A DNA stretch of 64,000 nt from Ophiostoma sp. CBS 140.51 (lineage: Eukaryota; Ascomycota; Sordariomycetes; Ophiostomatales; Ophiostomataceae). The stretch covers positions 1 to 64,000 of the forward strand of contig JANSLP010000073.1 of the NCBI GenBank assembly GCA_029298735.1, read 5' to 3'. Numbering within the stretch: the first letter of the stretch is position 1; every line of letters starts with the position of its first letter. The notes under the pieces were generated by a model. It saw only the letters and a program-made list of their open reading frames with translations. It ran no database searches and was not told the DNA's origin. Shown piece after piece: positions 23,112 to 35,509 of the stretch. Position numbers and translations under genes: made by a program.

Positions 23112-26100
23112 ATGACTGAACCGACCCCGACCAACGGGCCCAGCGCCGCGGCCATCGACCCAGTCTCGACCCGAGTGGCTCTGGCAACCTCGTCCACGTC
23201 GCTCCGCATTGCCCAGCTGCGGACCATCGACGACAAGATCATCAATGGCAGTGAGTGTGGCCTGGGGAGCGGCAACCGAGGTGCTGGCGTGTATATCGAT
23301 GGACATGAATACTGACCTTGGGGCCTCCCCCTTTTTTTTTTATAGACCTCGAGCCAATTGCCATTGCCAAGTTCCTCCCCATTCTCTTCTGGACCCATGC
23401 CTCGTACGAAGACCGGCCGTCGAGACGGGCTGTGCAGAAATGTCTAATCTCCATCTGCGACAAGAAGAACGACAAGCTCCTGGCGCCCCTGGTGGCTGCA
23501 ATCCGCACCGAGGCATCCAAGCTGAACACGTCTACGGGAAGCACCTTTACGCTCGTCGAGTGGTGCAGCATCCTTATGCAGCAGCTTGCCGGCACAGAAT
23601 CATGGGACAAGTTCGCCGGCGACATCATTATTGCCCAGGCGAGCGCTGTCGAGAAGTGCACGCGACCACCTGCACGCCAGAGCCTTGCGCATTCCGCCCT
23701 CGTGGTGGCCCGGCGTGGCTTCCGCAAGCTTGTGTCTCTCGACAGCATACGCGAGAAGGCTATCCTCGAGTCTGTCAAGCTTCTGGCTGCTAAGGGTGCC
23801 CAGCCGACTGCGCGCAACTCGGTGTTCCTCGGCGTCATTGCTGGCGTTTCGGCCCGGAATGCAAAGGCCAAGCCCATCTTTGAGACGACGAAGCCGCAGT
23901 ACTTTGAATTTTACACGCGCGAGATTACGAGCTCGAAGACACAGCTGTCAAGCAACGTGGCCGGCGGCCTGCACGACTTTTTCCAGAGCTTCGTTACTGT
24001 CCAGGACCTCGAGACGCTGATTGTGCCTGCGATAAAGAAGGGTCTGCTGCGTGCGCCCGAGATTGTTCTTGATGACCTCATCACGCCTCTCGTCAATTCC
24101 TTGCCCAAGACTTACGACCTGTCCAAGATCCTGGAGGAGCACCTCGCGAAGCCCCTGCTATCCAACGTCAAGTCGAGCAAGGAGGCTGTGCGCAACGGTA
24201 CTCTGACTGCTTTCCGCGCTCTCGCTCCCCGGTGTACAGACCTGGATGTCGCCGCTCGCGTGGTGGACGAGACACTTACACCCCTGCAGACCGGCAAGCT
24301 CACTTCTCCTGAGCACCGCACTATTCACTCGCAGATCCTGTCCGCGCTTCCGAAATCCGAGGCCACGGCTGCCAAGGTCACCACTGGCATTGCCGCAGCA
24401 GCTACGAAAGAGGGTAACGAGACTGCACTGGCAGCCGAGACGACTTCACTCACGCTGAACGTCAAGATCCTGTTGAAGGGCACGACCGAGGTGCCCAAGC
24501 CAGTGGCAGATGCCTACATCAAGGGCCTTGCCGACAAGAAGGCGCCTGCGCGCCGCCTTTGGATCATCGCTGCTGGTGAGACTCTCTATGATTTCCATAC
24601 ACCGACAGAGGGTCTTCCCGCCAATGTTGTGAAGTTTGCCGAGGCCGTCTTCCCACCACTACTTGACGCCTACTCGGAAGTGGTTGCCAACCCTTCTGCT
24701 GCCTCGCAAAACAACCTTGTCACGGGTGGCCTCGTTGTCTGCGCCATTGCGCCCTTCCTCTTCAAGGACACCTCGTCCTCATCCCTCTCTACGCTCTCCA
24801 AGAAGTTCTCCCTCGAGAAGCAGTGCCTCGTGCTGCAGCCGAAGCCGTCCTTCCTCCTCACCCCAAGAATCTACACAAAGCTCGTGACCGATGATGACAT
24901 TCGGTGGCTCTACCGTGCACTGGTGGCTGCCTTCCCGGCTCTGGGCGATGACGAAGAGTCCGACGCCAGCATCGCGTGGGCCGAGGCCTTCATCTATGCG
25001 GCCACCACTACAAATGGTGGTCCGTTCCTACGCAAAGAGGCCAGCAGTGCCCTCTCTGACCTCTACTTCCGCAACCCCAGCCGTGTGTCCGGGTCCATCA
25101 TCGCGGGCCTCTGGCACTGGCTGGAGACCCTCGCTGCTGGGGACAGGGAGAGTGCCTCTACCCTTGCCAAGACGCAAAATGAGCTGCTTCTTTCCATCCT
25201 CGGCGCCATCTGCCGCAGACCCTCTGACTTTGTCAGAGCCACGGGTGCCGAGCCCGACAAGAACCAGATCGAGCAGCAGATGTGCGGCCTGGTCGTTTTG
25301 GCCCGGCCCGTGCTGATCCCCACAAGCAGCTGGATCGAGCTCTGTCTGCGCGCTGAGGTGGACCCCGGCAGTCTTGCCCAGCACCAAGAGAAGCTGCTTC
25401 TGCAGGAGATTGCAGAACGCACGCAACTGACTCAAACATCGGTTGCCATCAAGACTGCCGCCTACGAGGCTGCTGCTGAGCTCGTCTTCGTGGCACCTGA
25501 GGTTATGGCACCCCGCATCGTCGAGCTGATCCAGCACGACCTGGCTGTCGACGAGCTCCGCACGATCGGCCCTGTGGATGCTGCCATCTTCCGGACAGAC
25601 CCTGGAACACTTTTTGTCGATGTCCTGGCCAAGACGACAAGTAACCTGCCCAGCAAGAGCAGCAAGGACTACGACGTGCTCAAGTGGGAAGAGGAGCTTC
25701 GTGCCCAGCTGGCTGCCAAGAAGGGCCAGCAAAAGAAGCTCACCGCCGAGGAGACAGCCAAGGTCAACGCCCAGCTGAAGAAGGAGGCCGAGATTCGCGA
25801 GAAGGTTGGCCTGCTCGAGGCTCGTCTTCTCCGCGGTATTGGTGTCATTCGCAGCCTGGCTACCGGCCCACCGACCGATGCAACACAGTGGATGGGCCCG
25901 GCCGTTAAGGCTCTCCTGGACGCCATTGAGGCTGGCGCTTGCCTGATCACTGGCGATGTTGCTCCCATGGCATTCATTACCCTGTCCGACCGTGTCTCCA
26001 ACCGTCTCGGTGCCATGCGTCCGTTCATCGGCGTTGCAGCTCTGCGGGCACACGACGTTTCGTCTCTGCCCGAGAACCTCCTGGAGGAGCCCCTGCCTGA

Positions 26101-29100
26101 TCTGATTACCCGCGTCCTGTACCGTCTGCGCTCCACCGGTGAACAGCGTCCGTTTGACTCCGTGTCCCTGATCTACTTCCTCCCGCTTCTTCTGCTGGTC
26201 CTTAACAAGGGTGGCTTTTCGCCCGAGGCTGAGGACCGTGATGCTCAGCTGGTCCTGGCCATCGAGGTGCTGTCCTTCCACACCGATACGTGCGCCGATG
26301 AGGCCATCCCGCGCTCGGATCTGCTCTCGGTGCTCATCTCGTCGATGCAAAACTACAGCCAGCACTACAAGATTATCAAGGACTGTTTTGCCGACATGGT
26401 CCGCTGCGTTGCCCCCAACATGTCCAAGGAGGAGACCGACATCCTGTCTCAGGGTGTTATCGTCCCCCAGGCCAGTGTGCGCTCCACTGTTCTGCAGTCC
26501 ATTAGCGCCGAGGTCGACATGAGCGATCTCGAGGCATCCGAGGAAATCTGGCTGGCGTGCCACGACGATGTCGAGGAGAACGTCGAGCTGGGTCACGAGA
26601 TCTGGGAGGAGAGCGACTTCAAGGTGACAGAAGACCTGCCCGAGAGAACGCTGGCCTACCTCAAGAGCAAGGACGGTCAGCTCCGCCGCGCCGCTGCCCG
26701 CGCGCTTGCTGAGTCCATTGTCCTTCTCAAGTCGTCCAAGATCTTTGACAGCATCACATCGCAGCTGCGGGAATCCTACACCGAGCTGGCCAAGCCCCGT
26801 GTTGCCCAGTTGGACGAGTTCGGCATGCCCCGGAAAATGGACCTGTCCGACCCCTGGGAGGCTCGCCATGGTATCGCGGCCGCCTTCAAGGAGCTGGCAC
26901 CCAACCTGGATAAGAGCGAGGTTGAGCCCTTCCTGCACTTCTTGATCGAGCAGGGCCCTCTGGGTGACCAAAACGGCACTGTCCGCCAGGAGATGCTGGA
27001 TGCGGCCATCCGCGCTATTGAGGTGCACGGCAAGCCGATTGTCGCCAAGCTCATGCAGACCTTTGAGAAGACGCTCGCTGCTCCCGACAAGAACTCGGAT
27101 GCTGCCGACCGTGTTAACGAAGCTGTCATTATCATGTACGGTGCCCTTGCCCGCCATCTCAAGCCTGGCGATGCCAAGATTCCTGTCGTCATTGAGCGCC
27201 TGCTGGCCACCCTCAGCACACCCTCGGAGACTGTCCAGTATGCCATTGCAGAGTGCCTACCGCCCCTTGTCCAGACCTGCGGTGACAAGTCGTCCAAGTA
27301 CTTTAATCAGGTCATGGACACGCTGATGACCTCCAAGAGCTATGCCTCTCAGCGTGGTGCTGCCTACGGTCTAGCTGGTCTGGTCCAGGGCCGCGGTATC
27401 GGTTCCTTGAAGGACTACCGCATCCTGATTACGCTCAAGGGCGCTAGCGAGAACAAGAAGGAGGCGAACCAGAGAGAGTCGGTACTGCTTGCCTACGAGC
27501 TGCTCTCGACTATCCTAGGCCGCCTCTTTGAGCCCTACGTCATCCAGATCGTGCCGCAGCTGCTTGCCGGTTTCGGTGACAGCAACCCCAACGTCCGTGA
27601 CGCCTCATTGGCCGCCGCCAAGGCCTGTTTCGCCAAGCTGAGCTCCTTTGGTGTCAAGAAGATTCTGCCAACGCTGCTCGACGGTCTCGACGACTCCCAG
27701 TGGCGAAGCAAGAAGGGTGCCTGCGACCTGCTTGGTGCCATGGCCTACTTGGACCCGCAGCAGCTCGCCCAGAGCCTGCCCGACATCATCCCGCCTCTGA
27801 CAGCTGTGCTCAACGACAGTCACAAGGAGGTGCGCTCCGCCGCCAACAAGAGTTTGAAGCGCTTCGGCGAGGTCATCAACAATCCCGAAGTCCGCAGCCT
27901 GGTCGATATTCTGCTCAAGGCCCTCAGCGACCCCACCAAGTACACCGACGACGCCCTCGACTCGCTCATCAAGATCAAGTTTGTGCACTACCTGGATGCC
28001 CCCTCTCTGGCACTCATCAGCCGCATCCTGCAGCGCGGCCTCGGTGACCGGTCAAACACCAAGCGCAAGGCGTCCCAGGTCATTGGCAGTTTGGCCCATC
28101 TTACGGACAAGAAGGACCTTGTGGCCCATCTTCCCGTCCTTGTCGCTGGTCTCAAGGTGGCCGTAGTCGACCCTGTGCCGACTACGCGTGCCACGGCCTC
28201 GCGTGCTCTTGGTTCGCTGGTAGAGAAGCTCGGCGAGGATGCCCTGCCCGACCTTATCCCTGGTCTCATGCAGACTCTCAAGTCCGACACGGGTGCTGGC
28301 GACCGTCTTGGTTCCGCCCAGGCCCTGTCCGAAGTTCTGGCTGGTCTCGGCACGACTCGTCTCGAAGAGACGCTCCCGACCATTCTGCAGAATGTCGAGT
28401 CATCCAAGGCGTCGGTCCGCGAGGGCTTCATGTCGCTCTTCATCTTCTTACCCGTCTGCTTCGGTAACAGCTTCTCGGCCTACCTCGGCAAGATCATCCC
28501 GCCCATTCTGGCTGGTCTGGCCGACGATGTCGACTCCATCCGTGAGACGGCCCTGCGCGCCGGTCGTCTGCTCGTCAAGAACTTTGCCTCGCGCGCTGTC
28601 GACCTGCTGCTGCCTGAGCTCGAGCGTGGTCTGGCCGACAACAGCTGGCGCATTCGTCTCAGCTCCGTGGAGCTTGTTGGCGATCTGCTCTTCAACCTTT
28701 CTGGCATCAGCTCTAAGCAAGAGATGGAGGAAGGCGAGATGGAAGAGGACGCTGTCCGCGAGGCCGGTGCCACTCTGCGCGAGGTTCTCGGCGAGGAGAA
28801 ACGTGACAAGATCCTGTCGTCGCTGTACATCTGCCGCTGTGATACCTCGGGTGCCGTGCGTTCGGCCGCCATCAGTGTCTGGAAGGCGCTTGTGTCCAGC
28901 CCGAGAACACTCAAGGAGCTGGTTCCGACGCTTACGCAGCTTATTATCCGCCGTCTGGGCAGCGCCAACATGGAGCACAAGGTCATTGCCAGCAATGCTC
29001 TGGGCGAGCTGATCCGCAAGGCCGGCGACAACATTCTGCAGACGCTGCTGCCGACGCTCGGCGAGGGTCTCGAGACATCGACCGACTCGGATGCCAAGCA

Positions 29101-31328
29101 GGGTATCTGCCTGGCGCTCAAGGAGCTTATTGCTTCGGCATCGCCCGAGTCGCTCGAGGACCACGAGACCATGCTTATTTCGATCGTCCAGTCTGCGCTT
29201 ACAGACTCGGACGAGGAGGTGCGCGAGGCGGCTGCCGAAGCTTTCGACTCGCTCCAGCAGGTCATTGGCAAGCGTGCCGTGGACCAGGTTCTGCCGAGCC
29301 TGCTGCACCTGCTGCAGAACGACGATGAGGCCGACAACGCGCTGGCTGCGCTCCTGACGCTGCTGACGGAGACGACGCGGTCCAACATTATCCTGCCAAG
29401 CCTGATCCCGACGCTGATTGCGCCGCCCATCTCGGCGTTCAACGCCAAGGCGCTCGCGTCGCTGTCGCGCGTGGCCAGTGGCGCCATGAACCGCCGCATG
29501 CCGCATATTATCAACTCGCTGATGGAGAACATCATCAACTGCGAGGAGGAGGAGCTGCGCGAGGACTTGGACACGTCGTTCGACACGGTCATCTTGTCCA
29601 TCGACGAGAACGACGGTCTCAACACGGTGATGAATACGTTGCTACAGCTGTTGCGCCACGAGGACCACCGCAAGCGGGCCGCCACGGCACGCCACATGGC
29701 CGTTTTCTTCGCGCAGGCGGATGTCGACTACTCGCGCTACAGTGCCGACCTGGTGCGCGCCCTACTCATTTCGTTTGACGACCGCGACAAGGACGTTGTC
29801 AAGTCGGCTTGGACCGCATTGTCCGAGTTCACGAAGAAGCTGCGCAAGGAGGACATGGAGAACCTGGTGGCATCGACACGCCAGACGCTGCTGCAGGTGG
29901 GCGTGGCCGGCTCCAACCTGCCCGGTTTCGAGCTGCCCAAGGGCATCAACGCCATCCTGCCCATCTTCCTGCAGGGTCTGATGAACGGCACAGCCGAGCA
30001 GCGCACAACGGCTGCCCTGGCCATTTCGGACATTGTCGACCGCACGAGCGAGGCCTCCCTGAAGCCGTTTGTGACGCAAATCACGGGTCCTCTGATTCGT
30101 GTTGTCACCGAGCGCTCGACCGACGTCAAGTGTGCTATCTTGCTGACGCTCAACAACTTGTTGGAGAAGATGCCGACGGCACTCAAGCCTTTCTTGCCGC
30201 AGCTGCAGCGGACCTTCACCAAGGCACTGGCCGACCCGTCGAGCGAGCTGCTGCGTTCCCGCGCCGCCAAGGCCTTGGGCACGCTCATCAAGTACACGCC
30301 GCGTGTGGACCCGCTGATTGCCGAGCTGGTCACGGGCTCCAAGACGACCGACACGGGCGTCAAGAATGCGATGCTCAAGGCGCTGTTCGAGGTCATCAGC
30401 AAGGCTGGTGGCAACATGGGCGAGCCGTCGCGGACAGCCGTGCTGGGCCTGATCGACATGGACCAGGACGTGACCGACGCCAACATGATTATCACGAATG
30501 CCAAGCTGCTGGGCGCGCTGGTCAAGAACGTGCAGCAAGAGGCGGCTACCAACCTGCTCAAGAACCGTGTGGTGCCGCCGCATCCCACGCACGCCTCGGC
30601 GCTGGCGCTCAACGCCGTTTTGGTCGAGTCGCCGGCTGTGCTGCTTGAGAGCACTGTGGCAGAGGACCTTCCGGCCCTGCTCTGTCAGGGCATGACCCAT
30701 AAGGATGTACGTGTTTCTTTCCCCTTTCTATCACGTCACTCTACGATCTATTTTTACTAACACCTCACAGCTTTTCATTGCCGACAACTTTATCCTCGCT
30801 ACGGGCAAGTACCTGTTGAGCCCGCAGGCCAAGACCTTTGAGGACACCAAGGAGATCTTTGAGACGCTGGCCAAGAACATCCCGCCTGGTGGGCCCGCCG
30901 ATACCCGTCGTCTGACGCTGGTGCTGGTGCGCACACTGGCTCGTGTCCACCTGGATATGGTGCGCCCGCACCTGCCGCTGCTCGCGCCGCCCGTATTTGC
31001 CTCGGTTCGCGATCTGGTCATTCCCGTCAAGCTGTCGGCCGAGGCCGCCTTTATGGCGCTCTTTGACGTCATTGATGAGGAGAGCAAGGTGTTTGACAAG
31101 TACTTGAGCAGCCCTGCGGCGGTCGACCTGCCACCGCAAACCAAGCGTGTCATGGGCGACTACTTTAAGCGCGTCACGATGCGTCTGGCGGCCCAGGCCC
31201 GTGAGCGGCGCGATGCCGAAGGCGGCGCTGGCGGTCTCGGCCTGTTTGACGACGAGGTCGAGGACGAGCGCGAGATTTGGAGTGTGGGCAAAGTCGACGT
31301 CGGTGCGGACGTGTTTGGCAAGGAGTAG
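23112..31328 (+). CDS. gcn1: eIF-2-alpha kinase activator GCN1
   Basis: Giant HEAT-repeat protein that binds translating ribosomes and activates the kinase Gcn2 when uncharged tRNAs accumulate, and senses collided ribosomes. Exons 23112..23250, 23346..30706 and 30771..31328 give 2685 residues, close to the yeast and human length. Almost the entire length is paired amphipathic helices. The central third (roughly residues 1330-1900) has the regularly spaced G-D-S-N-P-N-V-R-D-A-S and D-S-Q-W-R-S-K-K-G-A-C-D-L-L-G helices of the EF3-like region that contacts the ribosome. The following part corresponds to the Gcn2-binding region. The first intron has an 11-base T run before its AG. Codon use is strongly C/G-ending throughout, suggesting a well-expressed gene. 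Confidence 0.97.
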
Positions 31329-31785
31329 ATGATAGTTGGGGGGGGGGGGGGGTGTTATATAACATTTGATTTTTAAAAAGCAAACAAAAAGTACAAAGCT
31401 AGGAACGGAAAACTGTTGGAATAAAAAAAGCATATTGTTTTGATAATCATTGGGTGCGCTGTGACCGCTGTAATTCAGAGTGTTAGTGTTGTTGGTCGCT
31501 ATATTCAGGGGTTGGCGGTTGAAGCCGTCTTTCAAAGCTTCCAGGGCGTTCAGGGGCGAAACGGTGACGCCACGGCAAGACCGCCCTATTACATCATCCC
31601 AGCACCTTTCAACGCCTCCAACCCCGCGGGCCAATCGCCTGCCAGCCTTTTGTTAGCACTTATTTGTTGGTATGAGCCATTCTTTGCTGCTACATCGCGA
31701 GCCACGAAAAAATCCGCCGGCCTTTGTTACAAATCGAACTTGTCGTCTTCAACCTTACTTCGCGAGCACAACTACACCACACACA
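31329..31785. other. Intergenic GCN1-GRX5, with 15-base poly-G
   Basis: This 457-base spacer separates two same-strand genes. It opens with a run of 15 G (31338-31352), 10 bases after the GCN1 stop, then AT-rich sequence consistent with a 3' end. The second half holds the GRX5 promoter and leader. No gene is seen. Confidence 0.6.
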
Positions 31786-32420
31786 ATGCTCTCACGTTCT
31801 GTAACACGGGTATGTCGACTTCCGTTCTAGTGACCCAATTGATTGCCCACCGCTAACTTTTGTAGCAACTTCTGCGCCCGGCCTCTCGGCCGACGGCCCT
31901 TGCCGCAGCCGCTTCCGGCGCCTGCGTCGCACCTTCCTCGGTCACGACCTCGTTCGCCTCCAAATTCTCAACCGTTCGGAGACAGGCCCTCCCCGCTTTC
32001 TCGCCTGCGACAAAAACTGCTCCCCTCCGTTTCACCCAGCGCCGCTTCCTGTCCGACAACACCCGCGAAGCCATTGACCGCGCCGTCCACTCGGCCCCCG
32101 TCGTCCTCTTCATGAAGGGCACCCCGGAGCTGCCGCAGTGCGGCTTCTCGCGTGCCGCCATTCAGATTCTGGGCCTGCAGGGCGTCGACCCCGAGAAGTT
32201 TGCGGCATTCAATGTTCTCGAGGACGCCGAGCTGCGGGCAGGCATCAAGGAGTACTCGGACTGGCCGACGATCCCCCAGCTGTATGTGGACAAGGAGTTT
32301 GTGGGCGGCTGCGATATTCTGGTGTCAATGCACCAGAGCGGCGAGCTGGCGAAGCTCTTTGAGGAGAAGAAGGTGCTGGTGGCCGCCGGCGAGGGCGAGG
32401 GCGAGGCTCCGAAGGAGTAA
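31786..32420 (+). CDS. grx5: Mitochondrial monothiol glutaredoxin GRX5
   Basis: Glutathione-dependent carrier that hands [2Fe-2S] clusters from the Isu scaffold to target proteins in the mitochondrial matrix. Exons 31786..31809 and 31866..32420 give 192 residues. The first 75 or so residues are rich in Arg, Ser and Ala and poor in acidic residues, a clear mitochondrial presequence that is longer than usual. The glutaredoxin fold follows with F-M-K-G-T-P-E-L-P-Q and the monothiol active site Cys100-Gly-Phe-Ser, then the conserved D-W-P-T-I-P-Q-L-Y-V and G-G-C-D glutathione-binding segments. The C-terminal tail is Gly/Glu-rich. The first exon encodes only eight residues. Confidence 0.96.
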
Positions 32421-32594
32421 ATAGTACTCGTAGGCGCCCAGAGGAGGAGAATGTACACTACATAGACACGAGTGACCACAAACACTCTACGAGAAACAAG
32501 TAAAATACACAAATACCCATCTCTTATAAATTCATATGCTGCATTACTATCTGTGATATCCTGAATGTATAACAAATTATCCATCTTGACCTCT

Positions 32595-34415
32595 CTACAA
32601 CGGGTAGGCACCACCATCACCGCGCTGATCACTGCCGGCCGACCACACGGCAATATCTTCGACGGGGTCCTTGGTGTAGCGGATAATCTGGCCGCGGCCA
32701 AAGAGCGCGCGCTGCTTGTCCTTGATGACACGCACGTCGTGGCCCAGCGCCCGCAGGCCTTCGATAGTCTCCTCCGGCATGCCCTCCTCGACGGACACAA
32801 TCGCCGCAAACACATCGCCCTCGTCGGGCATTCCCGAGCCGATGCAGATGCGCGGCGCATCCAGCGCCTGCTGCGGGTTGGCACCGCCGGCCAGCTGCCC
32901 CAGCAGCGTCTGCACATGGCCTTGCGGCTGCATAAAGCCACCCATGACGCCAAACACGGAGAACAGCGAGTTGTCCGACTGGTTCGTCACCAAGCCGGGG
33001 ATAATGGTGTGGTAGGGACGCTTGCGGGGTGCCATGGCATTGGGATGGCGGGGGTCCAGGCTGAAGTTGGCGCCGCGGTTTTGCAGCGAGAAGCCGCAGC
33101 CCTTGGGCACGATGCTGGTGCCGAAGCCGCCAAAATTGGAGTTGATGAAAGAGATGGCATTGCCCTCAGCGTCGGCCACGGCAAAGTAGACAGTGTCGCT
33201 GCTGGTCCATGCCGGCGAGCGGAAGGGAGCGCCACCGGGCGTGCCGTGCTCGAGCTTGTGCGATGGGGCCACCTCCTTGGGCAAGAACAGCTTGGCACGC
33301 TCGGCCAGGTACTCGGGCGACAGCAGACCAGCCACGGGCACGTCAACCTCGTTGGGGTCTGTCACGAACCAGTTGGCGTCGGCAAACGAGATGCGCAGTG
33401 CCTCAATGATGACATGCAGGTAGGCCGCCGTGTTGTAGTCCTCGGGACCAAACTTGGGCACAACACCCTGGCCCTGCAGCTCCTGGATGATGCCGAGCGC
33501 CATCAGTGCAACAATGCCCTGGCCGTTGGGCGGGTGCTCCCAAACCTCGACTCCCGTCTCCTTGTCGCCGTACTTGAGCGAGATGGGCTCGACACGCTCC
33601 GAACCCGTCTCCAGGTGGTGCAGAAGATCCGATGCGTCCAGGTGGCCGCCGCGTGCCTGCACGACCTCGACAATGGCCTCGGCGATACGGCCCTTGTAGA
33701 AACCCTCCTTGCCCTCCGTGGCGAGCGTGCGGAACGTCTGGGCCAGTGTCGGGTTGCGCATAATCTCGCCGGCACGCGGTGCACGGTAGCCATCGGGCTT
33801 GGCCGCCTGGTCCTTCTTGAGCCACTCGGCAAAGTTGGGCGACGCGGTGCGCAGACCCGCCTCGGACTTTTGCCAGAACGTCGCCGTCAGTTCGGAGACG
33901 GGGTAGCCCTCCTCGCCCAGCTTGATAGCCGGCGCCAGCACCTGTTCCATGCTCAGCTTGCCGCTGCCAAACAGCTTGACCGTATCGACCCAGCCGGCGG
34001 CCGCACCAGGTACCGTCACGGCATGCACGCTCGTCAGCGGGATCTTGTCACCGCGGGCCGCCTCGGCCGGCAGACCCAGGCTCGACCGGATCTTCTCCAA
34101 CGAAAACTGGTTGCCAGAGCGGCCGGAACCGTTGAGAGCCGACACTTTGCCCGTCTTGGCATCATAATACAGACAAAACATGTCACCGCCGATACCCGTC
34201 GAGCAGGGCTCTGTCAGGTTGAGGCCAGCAGCCACGGCCACGGCAGCATCAGCAGCGTTGCCGCCGGCTGTCAAAACATCAATACCACACTTGGCTGCCA
34301 ACGGCTGTGTGCAGGCGACCATGCCCTTGGTGCTGTGCACCACACTGCGGCGGCTGGGGAACCGCTGGAAAACATCCGACGGCGGCGGGAAGACGGACGC
34401 GGTCTCGCGCGGCAT
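32595..34415 (-). CDS. Gamma-glutamyltransferase family protein, no signal peptide
   Basis: Intronless gene for a 606-residue Ntn-hydrolase of the gamma-glutamyltranspeptidase family, which cleaves gamma-glutamyl bonds in glutathione and related compounds. Conserved features are A-A-D-A-A-V-A near residue 55, the oxyanion-region G-I-G-G-D-M-F-C, N-G-S-G-R-S, and the small subunit starting at predicted autoprocessing nucleophile Thr408 in S-S-D-T-V-Y-F-A-V-A-D. Downstream are N-S-N-F-G-G-F-G and a conserved N-x-M-x-P-x-K/R-R-P-Y-H-T-I-P block. There is no signal peptide or membrane anchor, unlike secreted GGTs; the sequence resembles the YwrD-type bacterial and fungal branch. It probably acts in the cytosol or an organelle. 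The gene converges on GRX5 with 174 bases between stops. Exact substrate is uncertain. Confidence 0.9.
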   Translation of the reverse strand: MPRETASVFPPPSDVFQRFPSRRSVVHSTKGMVACTQPLAAKCGIDVLTAGGNAADAAVAVAAGLNLTEPCSTGIGGDMFCLYYDAKTGKVSALNGSGRSGNQFSLEKIRSSLGLPAEAARGDKIPLTSVHAVTVPGAAAGWVDTVKLFGSGKLSMEQVLAPAIKLGEEGYPVSELTATFWQKSEAGLRTASPNFAEWLKKDQAAKPDGYRAPRAGEIMRNPTLAQTFRTLATEGKEGFYKGRIAEAIVEVVQARGGHLDASDLLHHLETGSERVEPISLKYGDKETGVEVWEHPPNGQGIVALMALGIIQELQGQGVVPKFGPEDYNTAAYLHVIIEALRISFADANWFVTDPNEVDVPVAGLLSPEYLAERAKLFLPKEVAPSHKLEHGTPGGAPFRSPAWTSSDTVYFAVADAEGNAISFINSNFGGFGTSIVPKGCGFSLQNRGANFSLDPRHPNAMAPRKRPYHTIIPGLVTNQSDNSLFSVFGVMGGFMQPQGHVQTLLGQLAGGANPQQALDAPRICIGSGMPDEGDVFAAIVSVEEGMPEETIEGLRALGHDVRVIKDKQRALFGRGQIIRYTKDPVEDIAVWSAGSDQRGDGGAYPL

Positions 34416-34584
34416 GATGGAGGTGGATGTGAGGGGAAATTGGAGATATTAAAGAGAGGATGAGAAGAGACAACGTTCAGGGGCTCAAAATAAGGTGTTT
34501 AAAATGGTGAAGTGGGATGAAAGACGATAAGATGATGATAGTGCGATGACGAGATCGCTAGATATGAGCGAACTTATTAGATGT

Positions 34585-34620
34585 TTGAACTTGAACTTGA
34601 ACTTGAGCTTGAACCTGAAC
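34585..34620. repeat. Hexanucleotide tandem repeat (TTGAAC)6, imperfect
   Basis: Six adjacent units: ttgaac three times, ttgagc, ttgaac, ctgaac. It lies about 170 bases upstream of the gamma-glutamyltransferase start, so within its promoter or leader. It is probably a polymorphic minisatellite. Confidence 0.85.
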
Positions 34621-35192
34621 GGCGGCGACCTCCGGACTGCGAGATCTCTCCTTTTTATTATTTGGTCATCGTTGCGTGCCACTCGCAATTACTACCAGTC
34701 ACCGATATCCCACTCGCACCTACCCCACGACCACCACTTCGTCCCAACAGCCGGGCCCCATATCAAAGTCGTGCCTTCTTCCCGAGAGCGGAGGCGCCAA
34801 GAGTGGTGCAAGAGCCGTGTTAGGAAGGCACATACGGGGTCGTTCTTGCCCCTCGTTAGGACACGCCAAACACAACAGAGCCCACCAAAACGGCGTTTAC
34901 AGCGAGGAAAACGCGAACGGCCGGCCTTTATGTGATTAGCGGGCAAATAAAGAAATAAGTCCCCCAATTACAACTACAACAAGTATCTTACAGGGCAATG
35001 TTACAGCACTAACACCAATTATACTACATCGTCAACTACTCGTATGGTCACCCAAACTGCCGACAAACGGATCTCTTCAACGTCAAATCACGACATTGGA
35101 TTTGTACAGCCTTTGATTGCATTCTCGCTTGTTAGTTGAGCTGCAAGAAGCTTGAAGTTGAAGACCGGAGAGTGGCAGTTGGCCCCGAGGCT

Positions 35193-35200
35193 GTCACGTG
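35193..35200. promoter_or_regulatory. GTCACGTG box upstream of MRF1
   Basis: An E-box/CDE1-type octamer in the divergent promoter of the mitochondrial release factor. The same octamer occurs in the DHR2/HNH-like promoter at 51972-51979. The assignment rests on motif identity only. Confidence 0.3.
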
Positions 35201-35509
35201 TACTATATTCTGTACTTTATGGTGGCTGCGGGACGCAATGCGGGCGCTAACACCACTGTAAAAAAAAAGTAAAAAAACGTAAAAGCGCGACCCTGACCCA
35301 TGAGGAAGGATTGCCGTTTTGGGCAGGCATGGCCAGAGAAGCTGCCAAGCCGGCTGCCGACCAGTAAAAACCCAAAAAATTCTCTAAATTCCAGACAGCT
35401 TCGACCACATCCACAACCGACGAGGCTACGCGGCGACCACACTCCTCAATTCTCCCACCACGACACGTCACCCCGCTCCCCGACCGCGTCACACCCCCAT
35501 GCGGCTGCC

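Larger units (their letters stand above)
34416..35509. promoter_or_regulatory. Divergent promoter region, gamma-glutamyltransferase and MRF1
   Basis: This 1.1 kb head-to-head region separates the two genes. It contains a hexanucleotide repeat, (TTGAAC)-like, six units at 34585-34620, upstream of the transferase gene. A GTCACGTG motif (35193-35200) lies about 310 bases upstream of the MRF1 start; this is the core recognised by Cbf1/bHLH-type factors in fungi, but function here is not shown. No gene is supported. Confidence 0.5.

Noticed and set aside
25028..27157. 709-codon open frame antisense to GCN1
   Set aside because: It mirrors the C/G-ending codon use of GCN1 on the other strand and has no domain. 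GCN1 is unambiguous on the plus strand.
32565..34463. 632-codon plus-strand frame over the gamma-glutamyltransferase
   Set aside because: Antisense shadow of a GC-rich gene. The minus strand carries clear GGT motifs including the Thr nucleophile.
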